A stretch of DNA of 64,000 nt from Paraferrimonas haliotis (GCF_002282895.1 NZ_NRRB01000001.1:434001-498000); one strand, 5' to 3'. Counted from the stretch's first letter, positions 1 through 10,550 are shown. The notes: generated from the letters alone by a model not told the origin. A program made the numbers and translations.

Positions 1-1775
<1,775 letters not shown>

Positions 1776-1799
1776 TTAAAACCACACTAAAGATAGCAA

Positions 1800-1816
1800 A
1801 TGATAATAATTATCAT
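1800..1816 (-). promoter_or_regulatory. Fur-type box in the katG promoter region
   Basis: A perfect inverted repeat, ATGATAAT-A-ATTATCAT, contains the canonical Fur 7-1-7 sequence TGATAAT-n-ATTATCA. It lies about 46 bases upstream of the katG start codon. Fur is the ferric uptake regulator; the G/C positions fit Fur better than the PerR box. Whether it represses or, indirectly, activates the haem enzyme cannot be told from sequence. Confidence 0.75.
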
Positions 1817-1830
1817 TGTTGACTTAAATC

Positions 1831-1854
1831 AAAAAACCCCGATTAATCTAATCG
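1831..1854 (-). terminator. Weak terminator of the DHFR-like gene
   Basis: Read on the minus strand, a 6-bp stem CGATTA-GAT-TAATCG is followed by GGGG and six T. It begins about 50 bases after the stop of the DHFR-like gene and just upstream of the katG Fur box. The stem is short, so confidence is moderate. Confidence 0.4.
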
Positions 1855-1905
1855 AAAAATCCTAACTACCTAAAAACTGACCATAATTTCTCATTTCTTC
1901 TTCAA

Positions 1906-2466
1906 TCAATAGCTCACCTGATAGGTTATTTGAACAAAGTCATTAGCAAAGCGAGTTGTCGTAGTGCTGGTAAGCTTTACTGGCTGCTGCAGTTTGCCAA
2001 ACAGAGGAATTCCGCTCCCTAATACAATGGGTGCTTGGGTAATGGTGATGTCATCGATGAGCTTAAGATTTAAAAACGAAGTTATGGTGGTACCGCCGTC
2101 GATATAAGCGTGCTTGAAGCCTTTGCGGGTTAACGACGCGATTAGATCGGTTATGCTGCCGTTAAACATCTCAACCTTGCCTTGCAAGCTCTTAGGAGGT
2201 TGGGTTAGCGTGCTACTCAGTACCACAATGTGGGTTGTTCCATAGGGCCACTGCTCGGGTGTTAGGTTCATGCTGGCAATGGTTTCCATGCATTTTCTCC
2301 CCATCACCATGCAATCCACTGACGCCATAAACTGGCTAAATCCCATATCGGGATTCTCGCTCATGTCTGCCTGAGAATTGCCCGCCGTGTGTAACCAATC
2401 GACACCACCATCGTCAGTAGCGATGTATCCGTCGACGCTGGTGGCGATAAATACTGAACATTTCAT
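1906..2466 (-). CDS. Dihydrofolate reductase-like / RibD C-terminal domain protein
   Basis: A 186-residue single-domain protein of the RibD_C/DHFR-like NADPH reductase superfamily (YyaP/YwjB type). Visible signatures are the N-terminal strand KCSVFIATSVDGYIA, the MVMGRKCMETI segment corresponding to the DHFR nucleotide-binding helix, HIVVLSSTL, and a Gly-rich AYIDGGTTITSFL motif followed by IVLGSGIPLFG. These proteins are often called dihydrofolate reductase family proteins, but few have a tested substrate, so real DHFR activity should not be assumed. The ATG has AAGGAAAG nine bases upstream. It is a single-gene unit with a weak terminator after it. The substrate is unknown. Confidence 0.85.
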   Translation of the reverse strand: MKCSVFIATSVDGYIATDDGGVDWLHTAGNSQADMSENPDMGFSQFMASVDCMVMGRKCMETIASMNLTPEQWPYGTTHIVVLSSTLTQPPKSLQGKVEMFNGSITDLIASLTRKGFKHAYIDGGTTITSFLNLKLIDDITITQAPIVLGSGIPLFGKLQQPVKLTSTTTTRFANDFVQITYQVSY

Positions 2467-2573
2467 ACTTTAGCTTTCCTTAAGGGGCTTCATATTTGTT
2501 TTAGCAATAATCGCAGGCCGCAACAAATTCAAGAACAAAAAACGCAGGCTCATCGTTGCAATGTTAATAATAT

Positions 2574-2602
2574 TTGACATTGGGTGAGCGCAATTCTATA
2601 GT
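2574..2602 (+). promoter_or_regulatory. Sigma-70 promoter of the membrane protein/Xre pair
   Basis: TTGACA at 2574-2579 and TATAGT at 2597-2602 are separated by exactly 17 bases, close to the sigma-70 consensus. Transcription should start near 2609, within the repeated elements at 2607-2640. Confidence 0.75.
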
Positions 2603-2606
2603 TCGT

Positions 2607-2640
2607 GTTAAGTTTTTTTAACATATAAGTTTTTTAACAT
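2607..2640 (+). repeat. Tandem operator-like repeats at the transcription start
   Basis: Two near-identical units, TAAG-(T)7-AACAT (2609-2624) and TAAG-(T)6-AACAT (2626-2640), lie head to tail one DNA helix-and-a-half apart. The first also forms an inverted repeat, GTTAA...TTAAC (2607-2622). They cover the predicted +1 region of the promoter at 2574-2602, where a repressor would block transcription. The Xre protein encoded two genes downstream is the obvious candidate binder. Confidence 0.55.
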
Positions 2641-2657
2641 TAAAGTTGGAGCCTGCT

Positions 2658-3083
2658 ATGTCGTTTCAAGAAAAATCAGCCTGGACCATGCTCGTTGCAC
2701 TGTCGCTTGCCGCCATACTGTATGCCGTTAACGTAATCAGCGTTGCAACCGAGGTCGGCGCACTGCCGTCGCCCAATGTACCAGGTCTATTAACCTTAGC
2801 CGGCGTTACCGTAGTGATTGCGATTATCGGGCATATCGTGATGGCCGCACTCAGTCCCAAAGAAGCCAATGCCGCTAGCGACGAACGCGAGCGCTTAATT
2901 AGCCAAAAAGCAGGGCACTGGGCTTCCTACGTTTTGGGGACTGGCGTGCTTGTATCTCTCGGGTCATTTTTAGTGACAGGAAACGGCAGCGCACTGTTTT
3001 ACGCTTGTTTTGCAAGCCTAATCGCTAGCCATTTAGTCGAGTACATTCTGCAAATCGTGTTTAATAGAAGAGTTTTTATTTAA
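2658..3083 (+). CDS. Small inner-membrane protein partnered with an Xre regulator
   Basis: A 141-residue protein with about four hydrophobic segments: near residues 8-30 and 42-66, and two in the last 55 residues. A charged stretch SDERERLISQKAGHWASYVL sits before the last pair. This resembles the DUF2178-type membrane proteins that are often found with a short Xre-family regulator, which is the arrangement here: the stop and the next ATG overlap in TAATG. A longer reading from TTG at 2646 is possible, but TTGGAG at 2646-2651 is the ribosome-binding site for ATG 2658, so I chose that. Molecular function unknown; the charged loop may be a conserved signature. Confidence 0.8.
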   Translation: MSFQEKSAWTMLVALSLAAILYAVNVISVATEVGALPSPNVPGLLTLAGVTVVIAIIGHIVMAALSPKEANAASDERERLISQKAGHWASYVLGTGVLVSLGSFLVTGNGSALFYACFASLIASHLVEYILQIVFNRRVFI

Positions 3084-3295
3084 TGGCTAAGACATTCCCA
3101 ATCGCTAATCGAGTGAAAACGTTGCGAGAAAATGCCGGATTAACCCAGTCTGAACTCGGCGAGGCGATTGGCGTTACCCGCCAAACCGTCGCAGCAATAG
3201 AGCAGTGTCGCTACTCGCCGTCCCTTGAAACCGCATTTCGGTTAGCCAGACTATTTGAGACTGATATTAATGCGGTGTTTTATTGGAACGAGTAA
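3083..3295 (+). CDS. Short Xre-family transcriptional regulator
   Basis: A 70-residue protein that is almost entirely a helix-turn-helix: RVKTLRENAGLTQSELGEAI followed by the recognition helix TRQTVAAIEQCRYSPSL and the helix LETAFRLARLFETDI. It lacks a sensor domain, like the small YozG/SgrR-size regulators co-transcribed with a membrane protein. Its start overlaps the stop of the upstream membrane gene, so the two are translationally coupled. The paired repeats over the promoter at 2607-2640 are plausible autoregulatory sites. DNA-binding role secure; ligand and targets unknown. Confidence 0.9.
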   Translation: MAKTFPIANRVKTLRENAGLTQSELGEAIGVTRQTVAAIEQCRYSPSLETAFRLARLFETDINAVFYWNE

Positions 3296-3300
3296 AGGGG

Positions 3301-3340
3301 AGCTTGCTGGTTGCGGTTAACTTGGTGAGCAAAGCTTTTT
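3301..3340 (+). terminator. Rho-independent terminator after the Xre gene
   Basis: AGCTTGCT (3301-3308) pairs with AGCAAAGCT (3328-3336), with one bulged base and a 19-base loop. A run of T (3336-3340) follows. It starts five bases after the Xre stop codon. Confidence 0.5.
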
Positions 3341-3350
3341 CTTAATATGG

Positions 3351-3746
3351 TTATCTATTATTCTCTTTAATATATTGAGCATAGAATAAATCTGCCAGAT
3401 CATTTTCAGAAAGCTCTCCAAGTACTGCGTCTCTCATTGCGTTAGCGAATAAATCATTGTCAGCGGTAAGCTCGAAATCATTAAGCGACAAATACTCCAA
3501 CGCAATAGCTAAACCTGTTCGTTTGTTGGCGTCAGGTAATGAATGAGATACAGCAATGCTGATAGCATACTTAGCTGCAATTTCGAAAATATCATCGAGG
3601 CCGGAGTAAGCGATTGCGTTATCAATACGTCCTAAAGCGCCTTGCAATTTGGATATATCTACACGACCTTTCATTCCAGGTTCGTGTTCTAGTATGTATG
3701 TGTTTATTTCTACAACCCTTTCAAAGGGAAAGAAAATCAACTCCAT
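3351..3746 (-). CDS. doc: Death-on-curing (Doc) family toxin
   Basis: A 131-residue Fic/Doc-fold protein. The Fic motif reads HSLPDANKRTG, with the catalytic His and the DANKR loop of the Doc branch. In the characterised phage P1 Doc this fold phosphorylates EF-Tu and stops translation. The preceding helices (LQGALGRIDNAIAYSG) fit the DOC family, and length is typical. The ATG overlaps the stop codon of the upstream small gene (TAATG), the standard antitoxin-then-toxin order. All key motif residues are intact, so it is probably active. Kinase versus AMP-transferase activity cannot be decided here. Confidence 0.9.
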   Translation of the reverse strand: MELIFFPFERVVEINTYILEHEPGMKGRVDISKLQGALGRIDNAIAYSGLDDIFEIAAKYAISIAVSHSLPDANKRTGLAIALEYLSLNDFELTADNDLFANAMRDAVLGELSENDLADLFYAQYIKENNR

Positions 3747-3916
3747 TACATATCAGCCAACTTAGTAAATGTATTTTTGTGCGTGCGTATTACTAGCTTT
3801 GTTTCAGAACGAACAATTTGCTGACCATAGGCTCCTGAAAGATCAAGCTTTTTAGTGGCACGTATTTTAGGTCTACTAACAGGTTGAACACCATACTTTT
3901 GGATTTTTTCGTTCAT
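3746..3916 (-). CDS. Antitoxin partner of the Doc toxin
   Basis: A 56-residue basic protein (MNEKIQKYGVQPVSRPKIRA...) encoded directly upstream of, and overlapping by one base, the Doc toxin. It has no Phd-type DNA-binding domain that I can recognise; instead it is a short K/R-rich polypeptide ending in HKNTFTKLADM, of the kind that accompanies Doc toxins in marine gammaproteobacteria. A longer frame from 3952 exists. I chose ATG 3916 because GAGG lies seven bases upstream and a TATACT -10-like box (minus strand, 3941-3946) falls inside the longer version. The antitoxin role is inferred from position. Confidence 0.75.
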   Translation of the reverse strand: MNEKIQKYGVQPVSRPKIRATKKLDLSGAYGQQIVRSETKLVIRTHKNTFTKLADM

Positions 3917-4146
3917 AGTTTGCCTCTTCAATCTTGACGCAGTATAGGCCATCTTGGATCTAAAGTATAACGACCGGTAGGTTGCTAGTTTTAAACCCTG
4001 AATCTTATACTATCGCGAGTGAATATAACTACTGTACAATGGGTAAGGATTTGTCGGGGCATATGGAAAGGATTTCGAATCGATAGTGCAGTAAATGCTG
4101 ATCCTGCAATTCGCCTAAAACCGACTGATTAGAGCCCCATCACTGA

Positions 4147-4593
4147 TTAGTTGTTTTTCTCTTTAGATGGTCCGACACAGACCTGCTTTAAGAGTAATAT
4201 TTCGACTTTTTGTTTTGAATCACCAATCGATTGTAACGTTTGAAGGGAGTTTGCGCCTGCAAATGAGCTCATCGCAATTTTAGCTCCAGAGCCTGTTACC
4301 CCTGATACAGATAAGTTAACGAGCTCAGCGGTGTATTTCCAAGCATTTAGTTTAGACAAGACCTGTTGATATTCTTCATCAGTCGCTGGCGTTATTGACA
4401 CGGTTATATTTGCACCGTCACTGAGTTTGAATTTTTTCTTAGAAAGCTCGTCAAGTGTAAGGAAACCCTCACTCGCGCTACCGTCGATAGAGATTTGAAC
4501 GACTTGTTCCCGCTCACCTGTCTCAAAGTTGCATGCATACGTTGTATTCAGAATAAGTGCTAGCGATAGAAGTAAGCCTGTTTTGAGCTTCAT
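4147..4593 (-). CDS. Secreted protein of unknown function
   Basis: A 148-residue protein beginning MKLKTGLLLSLALILNTTYAC: basic N-terminus, hydrophobic core and a probable signal-peptidase I site after TYA. The mature part is a small Ser/Lys-rich domain with two cysteines, one right after the cleavage site (CNFETGE) and one near the C-terminus (KQVCVGP), which could form a disulphide in the periplasm. A start nine codons upstream (4620) is open, but the signal peptide and a GGA ribosome-binding site eight bases before it favour 4593. I do not recognise the family. It is a single gene with no obvious partner. Confidence 0.65.
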   Translation of the reverse strand: MKLKTGLLLSLALILNTTYACNFETGEREQVVQISIDGSASEGFLTLDELSKKKFKLSDGANITVSITPATDEEYQQVLSKLNAWKYTAELVNLSVSGVTGSGAKIAMSSFAGANSLQTLQSIGDSKQKVEILLLKQVCVGPSKEKNN

Positions 4594-4720
4594 GAAGTTT
4601 TCCTTTACTAAGCATGACAATTAACAAGGTATTATTTTGAGTGTTTTTTATAGAGTGGCTAACACCTTAGCAACCACTTAGAATCTCCTATAAAACCATA
4701 CAACTAAGCAAGATTCCTTG

Positions 4721-4864
4721 ATGATAATCAAGCATCCGGATTCCGTGTTTGTTTTTGTTAAGAGCGCCAAAAGCGCTAAAAAAGAGCTGTTAGAAATGAG
4801 CCGACCAGCGGTTAAAAAGAAGGTGATGAGCTTTAGCCGTAGAAAACATCCAATTCAGGGATGA
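4721..4864 (+). CDS. Possible 47-residue basic orphan protein
   Basis: A small open frame in an otherwise gene-free 366-base stretch (4594-4959). The product starts MIIKHPDSVFVFVKSAK and ends SRRKHPIQG; it is Lys/Arg-rich (about 14 of 47). No good Shine-Dalgarno precedes the ATG and no family is recognised. It may be a real microprotein, the tail of a decayed gene or chance. The rest of this stretch holds the upstream region of the secreted gene and the inverted repeat at 4890-4941. Confidence 0.2.
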   Translation: MIIKHPDSVFVFVKSAKSAKKELLEMSRPAVKKKVMSFSRRKHPIQG

Positions 4865-4889
4865 ATTGCCGAGCGTACAGGGAAGTATT

Positions 4890-4941
4890 GACAGCGATTT
4901 TCGAAGGCAAAGCTAATCACCTTCCTTCCAAAACCGCTGTC
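4890..4941. repeat. 52-bp imperfect palindrome downstream of hemL
   Basis: The left arm 4890-4907 (GACAGCGATTTTCGAAGG) pairs with the right arm 4924-4941 at 16 of 18 positions around a 16-base loop. It starts 18 bases after the hemL stop. No T-run follows on either side, so a simple intrinsic terminator is unlikely. It may be a REP-like element, a remnant of a miniature mobile element, or an mRNA 3'-end stabiliser. Confidence 0.6.
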
Positions 4942-4959
4942 TGCAAACCGCTAAGCCAA

Positions 4960-6252
4960 CTACTTGTTAGCCGCGATTTCCGCTAGCACCTTGTCGGCCA
5001 CTTCGAGGGTGCGAGCAATGTCGTCGTCTGAGTGGGCAAGGCTTAGGAAGCTGGCTTCAAACGCGCTTGGCGCTAGGTAGATGCCTGCTTCTAGCATACC
5101 GTGGTAGAACGCCTTGAAGGTGTCCATGTCGCATTCGGTTACTTGGTCAAAGCGAGTTACTTTTTCAAGCTCAGTGAAGAAGAATCCGAACATGCCGCCA
5201 ACGTAGTTAATGCTCATTGGAATGCCGTGCTTATCAGCTGCCGCTTTAAAGCCCTTCGCTACGGTTTCGGTTTTGGCCGATAGGGCTTCGTACACACCGT
5301 CTTTGTCCAGCTCGTTTAGCTGAGCCAAACCCGCCGCCATGGCAACAGGGTTACCGGAAAGCGTGCCCGCTTGGTAAACGCCGCCAACCGGAGAAATGTG
5401 CTGCATTACCTCTTTGCTGCCACCAAAGGCACCCACAGGCATGCCGCCGCCAATCACTTTACCTAGGGTCACTAAGTCCGGCTTAACACCGTAGTGGCCG
5501 TGAGCACAGCCTTTAGCAACGCGGAAGCCCGTCATTACTTCGTCGATAATAAGCAGCGCACCGTATTGGTCACAAATTTCACGCAAGCCTTCCAAGAAGC
5601 CTTCAACCGGAGGAATGCAGTTCATGTTGCCCGCAACCGGCTCTAAAATGATACACGCAATCTCGCTGCCCACTTCTTCAAACATCGCCTTAACGGAATC
5701 AAGGTCGTTATAAACCGCCGTTAAGGTGTGCTTAGCAAAGTCTGCTGGAATGCCTGGAGAATTTGGTTGGCCAAAGGTCAACAAACCCGAGCCGGCTTTT
5801 ACCAACAAGCAGTCAGCGTGACCGTGGTAGTTGCCTTCAAACTTCAAGATTTTATCGCGGTTGGTGTAGCCACGGGCCAAGCGAATGGCGCTCATGGTGG
5901 CTTCGGTGCCGGATGACACCATGCGCACTTGGTCTACCGCTGGTAGCCAGTTGCACACGCGCTCCGCCATTTCAACTTCCAAAGAAGTCGGCGCACCAAA
6001 AGATAAGCCGTTTTTAGCGGTTTCAACCACAGCGTTTAAGATGGCAGGGTGGTTGTGGCCAAGGATCATCGGGCCCCAAGAACCCACGTAGTCGATGTAC
6101 TGCTGGCCATCGGCATCGGTGATGTAAGCGCCGTCAGCTTTTTCGATAAAGCGAGGAGTGCCGCCAACGCCGTTAAAGGCACGAACCGGCGAGTTAACGC
6201 CACCAGGGATAGTTTGTTTTGCTTGTTCAAAAAGTTCTTGTGAACGGGTCAT
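4960..6252 (-). CDS. hemL: Glutamate-1-semialdehyde 2,1-aminomutase
   Basis: Cytoplasmic PLP enzyme that converts glutamate-1-semialdehyde to 5-aminolevulinate, the last step of the C5 route to haem. The 430-residue product has the class III aminotransferase signature ([14 protein letters not shown]) and the PLP-binding Lys265 in TLGKVIGGG, the same number as in E. coli. [16 protein letters not shown] is the cofactor-phosphate region. The open frame extends to 6351, but [10 protein letters not shown] at 6252 matches family starts and has AAGGAAT upstream. It lies 166 bases downstream of the ClC gene on the same strand and may be co-transcribed. A large palindrome follows the gene. Confidence 0.98.
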   Translation of the reverse strand: MTRSQELFEQAKQTIPGGVNSPVRAFNGVGGTPRFIEKADGAYITDADGQQYIDYVGSWGPMILGHNHPAILNAVVETAKNGLSFGAPTSLEVEMAERVCNWLPAVDQVRMVSSGTEATMSAIRLARGYTNRDKILKFEGNYHGHADCLLVKAGSGLLTFGQPNSPGIPADFAKHTLTAVYNDLDSVKAMFEEVGSEIACIILEPVAGNMNCIPPVEGFLEGLREICDQYGALLIIDEVMTGFRVAKGCAHGHYGVKPDLVTLGKVIGGGMPVGAFGGSKEVMQHISPVGGVYQAGTLSGNPVAMAAGLAQLNELDKDGVYEALSAKTETVAKGFKAAADKHGIPMSINYVGGMFGFFFTELEKVTRFDQVTECDMDTFKAFYHGMLEAGIYLAPSAFEASFLSLAHSDDDIARTLEVADKVLAEIAANK

Positions 6253-6418
6253 GTGAATTCCTTGATTACCTTTTCGGTTATTGCTTATAAACGCAATGAA
6301 AGATCCGGTTATTTTGCGGTGTCCTAGAGAATTTGCAATAGCAGGGATCACATAGTCGATTAAATGTTGCGAGTTAACATACGAGAGGCAGTGTGTTTCC
6401 GACTTTTTACACGCCGAA

Positions 6419-8077
6419 TTACATCACTTTTTGTTTCAGCAGTTGGGTTAAATGGGACCAACTGATAACACCGACAGGATGGCCGTTTTGGTCGTGTATG
6501 TAGACCTCTCCAGAGCCTTGTGGTGCTAGTATTTGATAGGCTTTATCGAGGCTTGCGGTATCCGGTAGCCCTTCAATGGCGTGCATTTTTAAGCTTTCTT
6601 CGTTGTCGAACGACTGCATTTGCAATTCAATCATGTGAATACTGTCGTCCGGTTGGCGCAATAATACCGAACGTCCCTGAGCGCGCTTAAGCACTTCTAA
6701 CAACAGCTCTCGGTCGTGTTGCACAATCACCAGCCGTCGATCCATGATCTGACGAACGCCGTATTTTTGCAGCGCTTGCTCCATGGGCGGAGAGCGATAA
6801 TCGAGACCACTGATGTCCAGCTGCTGCAGCAAAATCGAGCGCACCCCAAATCCCTGATAACAAATTAAAAAGGCGGGAATGGTGACAAACATGGCGGGCA
6901 ATATCACCGACACATCACCGGTGAGCTCCACCAAAGCCACCAAGGCTGCTAAGGGGGCACCGAGGCCCACGGAAAACATCACCGACATGCCAATTACGGT
7001 ATATAAGCCAACATAGGGGCCGACTTCTGGCCAAATGCTGGCGCTGATCCAGGCTACAATTGCGCCTAGTAGCGCGCCGATGCCGTACATGGGCCCTATT
7101 AGCCCCCCCGGTATGCCAAGACCAATGGCGGCGACGGTGGCAATCACTTTAGCAATGAGCACCAAACACAATAAGATAATTGCTGGAGAGTCGCTCACCG
7201 CCAGTAAGATGGCCGATTCACCGGTACCTAGAGCTTGCGGAAAAGCAAAGCCAACCAGCGCGGTTATTACCCCCGCCAGCACCATGCGCACGCCCAGAGG
7301 CCAAGGTGCTGATTGGCGGGTCACGGTCACTAAGGAGTAGTTAAACGCCGCCGCCAACACGCCAAACAGTACCCCGGCAAAAATCAAAATCGGGTATTGG
7401 CTAATGGGCAGAGCCAGCACCGCTATACTGTCGAACTCATGCACATTGCCAAAGGCTAAGTGGCTGGCTAAAGCGCCGCAAATGGCCGCAATAATAATAG
7501 GAAACAAATATTGCATCCGGTATTCTCGCAAGATCACCTCGAACACGAAAATAACCGCCGCCAGCGGCGTATTAAAGGTGGCGGCAATACCAGCGGCAAC
7601 GCCACTGGAGGCGAGAATGCGCATGGCATTGTCCGGCAATCGCAATTGTTGCGACAAGGTGCTGGCAGTGGTTGCCCCTAAGTGAATCGACGGGCCTTCG
7701 CGCCCTACCGAAAAGCCGCACACCAAGGCAATCAGCGCGTGAACAAATTGACCGGTGAGGGTTTGAGTCGGAATGTGCCCAGAAAACAGCTTGATACGAT
7801 GCAGCACATAAGCAATGCCCATGCGACGGTTATTGGGTTGGGTTCGATAAATGATCAGCCAAATCAGCAGCGCGCCTATGACCGGCAGCAGCACCCGCCA
7901 GTCGACCCCTAATACACTGTAGTCGGCGTCTGATATGGCCAACAGCCCTTGAATCAGCTCAACCGCTAACCGGAAAACAATGATGACTATGGAACAGATC
8001 ACAGCAAACACTAAAGCTAACGCATTTAGCTGGATACTGGTGTTCGCCTGTGCCAAAGTATCTCTCAGTTTTTCCAA
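6419..8077 (-). CDS. ClC-family chloride channel/antiporter with CBS domains
   Basis: A 552-residue inner-membrane protein with the ClC core of about ten hydrophobic helices. GREGPS at 125-130 carries the gating glutamate E127, and a GIPGGLIGP segment forms the third signature. The C-terminal 130 residues, from about 420, look like a CBS-domain pair. The first ClC signature, GSGIP in EcClcA, is not evident; the equivalent region reads [10 protein letters not shown], so anion selectivity may differ. The start appears to be TTG at 8077 with AAGGA seven bases upstream; no ATG fits. Adjacency to hemL recurs in related genomes (from memory). Exchanger versus channel is not decided by sequence. Confidence 0.93.
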   Translation of the reverse strand: MEKLRDTLAQANTSIQLNALALVFAVICSIVIIVFRLAVELIQGLLAISDADYSVLGVDWRVLLPVIGALLIWLIIYRTQPNNRRMGIAYVLHRIKLFSGHIPTQTLTGQFVHALIALVCGFSVGREGPSIHLGATTASTLSQQLRLPDNAMRILASSGVAAGIAATFNTPLAAVIFVFEVILREYRMQYLFPIIIAAICGALASHLAFGNVHEFDSIAVLALPISQYPILIFAGVLFGVLAAAFNYSLVTVTRQSAPWPLGVRMVLAGVITALVGFAFPQALGTGESAILLAVSDSPAIILLCLVLIAKVIATVAAIGLGIPGGLIGPMYGIGALLGAIVAWISASIWPEVGPYVGLYTVIGMSVMFSVGLGAPLAALVALVELTGDVSVILPAMFVTIPAFLICYQGFGVRSILLQQLDISGLDYRSPPMEQALQKYGVRQIMDRRLVIVQHDRELLLEVLKRAQGRSVLLRQPDDSIHMIELQMQSFDNEESLKMHAIEGLPDTASLDKAYQILAPQGSGEVYIHDQNGHPVGVISWSHLTQLLKQKVM

Positions 8078-8130
8078 AGTGATTCCTTTTTAACCGTATC
8101 GCTTTAGTCTATCAAACAGGAACCGAGTGA

Positions 8131-8934
8131 ATGCAAGGAATAAAATCCAAATGGCGGAAATTTTTGAATTGGGAGAGGAGCTTACATCCAAGGCTCGGCT
8201 CAATCATCGCCATGGTGGTACTGGCTTATTTTGCTGGTTGGTTAGCCAAATACGGCTTGTGGCACCAAGCGGATGTACAGCGTGACTATTGGCAGCAACA
8301 ATACCAACAACAACAGCAAGCGCTTACCGACGCTCGTCAACAACTGTCCACCTCTAAGCTCGATTTAAGCATTGAAAAGCAAACCTTAAAACAAATGCAG
8401 GTGGACTTTAATACCTTGCAAGGTCGCCTAACCAAAGTAACTGAAGAGCTGGATTTTTACCGCTCGGTCATGGCTCCGGAAATGGCGGCAGAAGGGGTGT
8501 ACGCCAGTGATATGGAAATTCGCTCGGGCGCGCTGCCTAACAAATACGATTTTCGCCTCGTACTTGCGCAACTGAAAAAACGCAAAACCTCGGTGCGCGG
8601 TGTGGTCGATGTTACCTTTTTTGGCGTACAAAATGGCAAGACCCAGCGTTTTCGGCTTTCAGATATGGCCGTCAATGACATAAATAAGCAATTTAACTTC
8701 CAGTATTTCCAATTTATTACCGGAAGTTATGTGTTGCCTGAAGGGTTTGAACCGCAACGGGTCGAAGTGGTGGTGCGGGTTTCAGCGCGAGGCAGTACTA
8801 AAGCAGCCACCACCACCGCTAAATTTGACTACCAAGAAGTGTTAATTGGCGCAGAAGATGGACAAGCAATACTTGAACAAGATACTCGGGTAATAGATAA
8901 TCCCGCCAAGCCTAATGTAGTAGAGAATGATTAA
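8131..8934 (+). CDS. DUF6776-type membrane-anchored coiled-coil protein
   Basis: A 267-residue protein with a basic cytoplasmic N-terminus and one membrane segment near residues 23-42 ([18 protein letters not shown]). A Gln-rich coiled coil follows (about 50-112), then a predicted beta-rich periplasmic domain (about 125-250) with the segment [18 protein letters not shown]. This architecture matches the DUF6776 family usually found next to erpA, as here. Its role is unknown; the single anchor plus coiled coil suggests an envelope structural or scaffolding protein. It is divergent from the ClC gene across 53 bases, and its 3' end abuts erpA. Confidence 0.75.
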   Translation: MQGIKSKWRKFLNWERSLHPRLGSIIAMVVLAYFAGWLAKYGLWHQADVQRDYWQQQYQQQQQALTDARQQLSTSKLDLSIEKQTLKQMQVDFNTLQGRLTKVTEELDFYRSVMAPEMAAEGVYASDMEIRSGALPNKYDFRLVLAQLKKRKTSVRGVVDVTFFGVQNGKTQRFRLSDMAVNDINKQFNFQYFQFITGSYVLPEGFEPQRVEVVVRVSARGSTKAATTTAKFDYQEVLIGAEDGQAILEQDTRVIDNPAKPNVVEND

Positions 8935-8935
8935 C

Positions 8936-9286
8936 ATGAGCGAACAAGCCGAAGCAGCAATGCCGATTTATTTTACCGATGATGCGGCGAGTAAGGTTAA
9001 AACCTTGCTGGAAGAAGAAGGCAATGAGCAATTAAAACTGCGGGTTTACGTAACTGGCGGTGGCTGCTCAGGCTTTCAATATGGCTTTACCTTTGATGAA
9101 AAAGTTAACGAAGGTGACTTTACCGTTGAGAAAGAAGGGGTCCAGTTAGTGGTAGACCCTATGAGCTTGCAATATTTAATGGGCGGCACCGTAGACTACA
9201 CTTCGGGTCTTGAAGGTTCCCGCTTTTTTGTGAATAACCCCAATGCCACCACCACCTGCGGCTGTGGTGCGAGCTTCTCAGTCTAG
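8936..9286 (+). CDS. erpA: Iron-sulfur cluster insertion protein ErpA
   Basis: A-type Fe-S carrier that delivers clusters to apo-targets such as the isoprenoid enzymes IspG/IspH. The 116-residue product carries the three cluster-ligand cysteines of the HesB/IscA family: C44 in GGGCSGF, and C108 and C110 in the C-terminal CGCGASFSV. An ATG at 8927 (overlapping the upstream stop) would add MIN; I prefer 8936 because the GAG upstream is better spaced. The gene is translated directly after the DUF6776 gene, and a strong hairpin follows it. Confidence 0.97.
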   Translation: MSEQAEAAMPIYFTDDAASKVKTLLEEEGNEQLKLRVYVTGGGCSGFQYGFTFDEKVNEGDFTVEKEGVQLVVDPMSLQYLMGGTVDYTSGLEGSRFFVNNPNATTTCGCGASFSV

Positions 9287-9313
9287 CGACTTCCCATCTC
9301 AGCTTAAACGCGA

Positions 9314-9340
9314 AGCGATGTCATTAATAATGGCATCGCT
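9314..9340 (+). terminator. Terminator-like hairpin after erpA
   Basis: A 12-bp stem with one G-U pair: 9314-9325 (AGCGATGTCATT) with 9329-9340, and a 3-base loop. Only a short T-rich stretch (CGTTTGTG) follows. It begins 27 bases after the erpA stop. Confidence 0.6.
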
Positions 9341-9445
9341 CGTTTGTGTATACAATGTAACAATCGTTAACATTTCAATTCACCCTCGGCCGCGATTTCT
9401 GGCATAATTCTTTGCAGTCATAATAATAATTGGAACACTTGCTGT

Positions 9446-10546
9446 ATGTCTGCATCCAAGTCTGGCTCCTTGTTAGAGCGCAAGCCATTCATTCTCGCCA
9501 TTATCGTATTCGTTGCTGTGGTTCTGTGGGTCGCTTCAGGCGCCTTTTCCGATAAAGAGCCCATTCAATCTAAAAGTGCCAGCGAACAACCGCAATTGCT
9601 GCTAGCTAAGGTGCAAGTTCGCCACATTAAGGCCCAAAACGTCAGCAAAAATTTAACTCTGTACGGTCGTACCGAGCCTAATCGTCAGGTGGAGCTGAAA
9701 GCCGAAGCCAAAGGCGCCATTATTGAAGTCATCGCTAAGCGCGGCAGCAAAGTTAGCAAAGGCCAGCCGTTATTGCGCATTGCGCCAGAAGCGCGAGCAC
9801 TGCAGTTAGCCACGGCCAAAGCCGATCTCGAGCAGCGTCGCATTGAGTTTGAAGGCATTCAAGCGCTTAAGCAGCAAGGCTTGCAAGGTGAGCTCACCCT
9901 GGCCACCACCCAAGCGGCGCTGGATAATGCCCGCGCTCAGGTTCGTAAAATTGAATTAGAGCTAGAAAAAACCGTGATTCGAGCGCCGTTTGATGGCGTG
10001 TTTAACGAGCGCCACGTAGAAGTGGGGCAATACGTGGGCATAGGCGATCGAGTCGGTACAGTAACCGATTTAAATCCACTGATTGTGCGCGCCGATGTTA
10101 CCGAAGCCGATGTCAGCTATTTGCAGAAAGGCAGTCCCGCCTCGGCGACCTTTGTGGATAACACCGTTGCCAACGGCACCATTCGTTTTATCTCTACCGT
10201 ATCAAACCCCAACACCAATACCTTTAAAGTGGAGTTGGCAATTGATAATGAGCAGGGCATTTTAAGGGCCGGCCGCAGCGCCGAGCTGTCGATTCCGTTA
10301 GAAACCCAAAAGGCCATTAAAATTTCGCCTGCTTTGTTAGCTTTAGACGAGCAGGGCAATTTGGGCATTAAAGGCGTTAATAGCGACAACACGGTTGAGT
10401 TTCATCCCATTCAGCTGGTTAAAGCCGATGGCGATGAGGTGTGGACCAGTGGCGTTGGTGATGAAATTGATGTGATTTCATTAGGTCAAGGTTTTGTTCG
10501 CGCCGGCGATCAAGTCGAAATCGTTCGAGAGCAAAGCGGGGGCTAA
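9446..10546 (+). CDS. RND efflux periplasmic adaptor (membrane fusion protein)
   Basis: A 366-residue membrane-fusion protein that links an RND pump to an outer-membrane channel. After an N-terminal membrane anchor (about 14-32) it has a barrel-sandwich half motif (VELKAEAKGAIIEVIAKRGS), a coiled-coil hairpin (about 125-180), the second lipoyl half (TVIRAPFDGVFNERHVEVG) and a beta-barrel/membrane-proximal region. No lipobox is present, so it is anchored by the N-terminal helix. The permease starts four bases after its stop, so the two form an operon. No outer-membrane factor is encoded nearby, so a TolC from elsewhere is presumed. Confidence 0.94.
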   Translation: MSASKSGSLLERKPFILAIIVFVAVVLWVASGAFSDKEPIQSKSASEQPQLLLAKVQVRHIKAQNVSKNLTLYGRTEPNRQVELKAEAKGAIIEVIAKRGSKVSKGQPLLRIAPEARALQLATAKADLEQRRIEFEGIQALKQQGLQGELTLATTQAALDNARAQVRKIELELEKTVIRAPFDGVFNERHVEVGQYVGIGDRVGTVTDLNPLIVRADVTEADVSYLQKGSPASATFVDNTVANGTIRFISTVSNPNTNTFKVELAIDNEQGILRAGRSAELSIPLETQKAIKISPALLALDEQGNLGIKGVNSDNTVEFHPIQLVKADGDEVWTSGVGDEIDVISLGQGFVRAGDQVEIVREQSGG

Positions 10547-10550
10547 TACT

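Noticed and set aside
2646..2657. TTG start for the membrane protein
   Set aside because: The TTGGAG that makes the TTG is the ribosome-binding site of ATG 2658.
6253..6351. Extended hemL N-terminus
   Set aside because: The extra 33 residues have no counterpart in the family, and [10 protein letters not shown] at 6252 is preceded by AAGGAAT.
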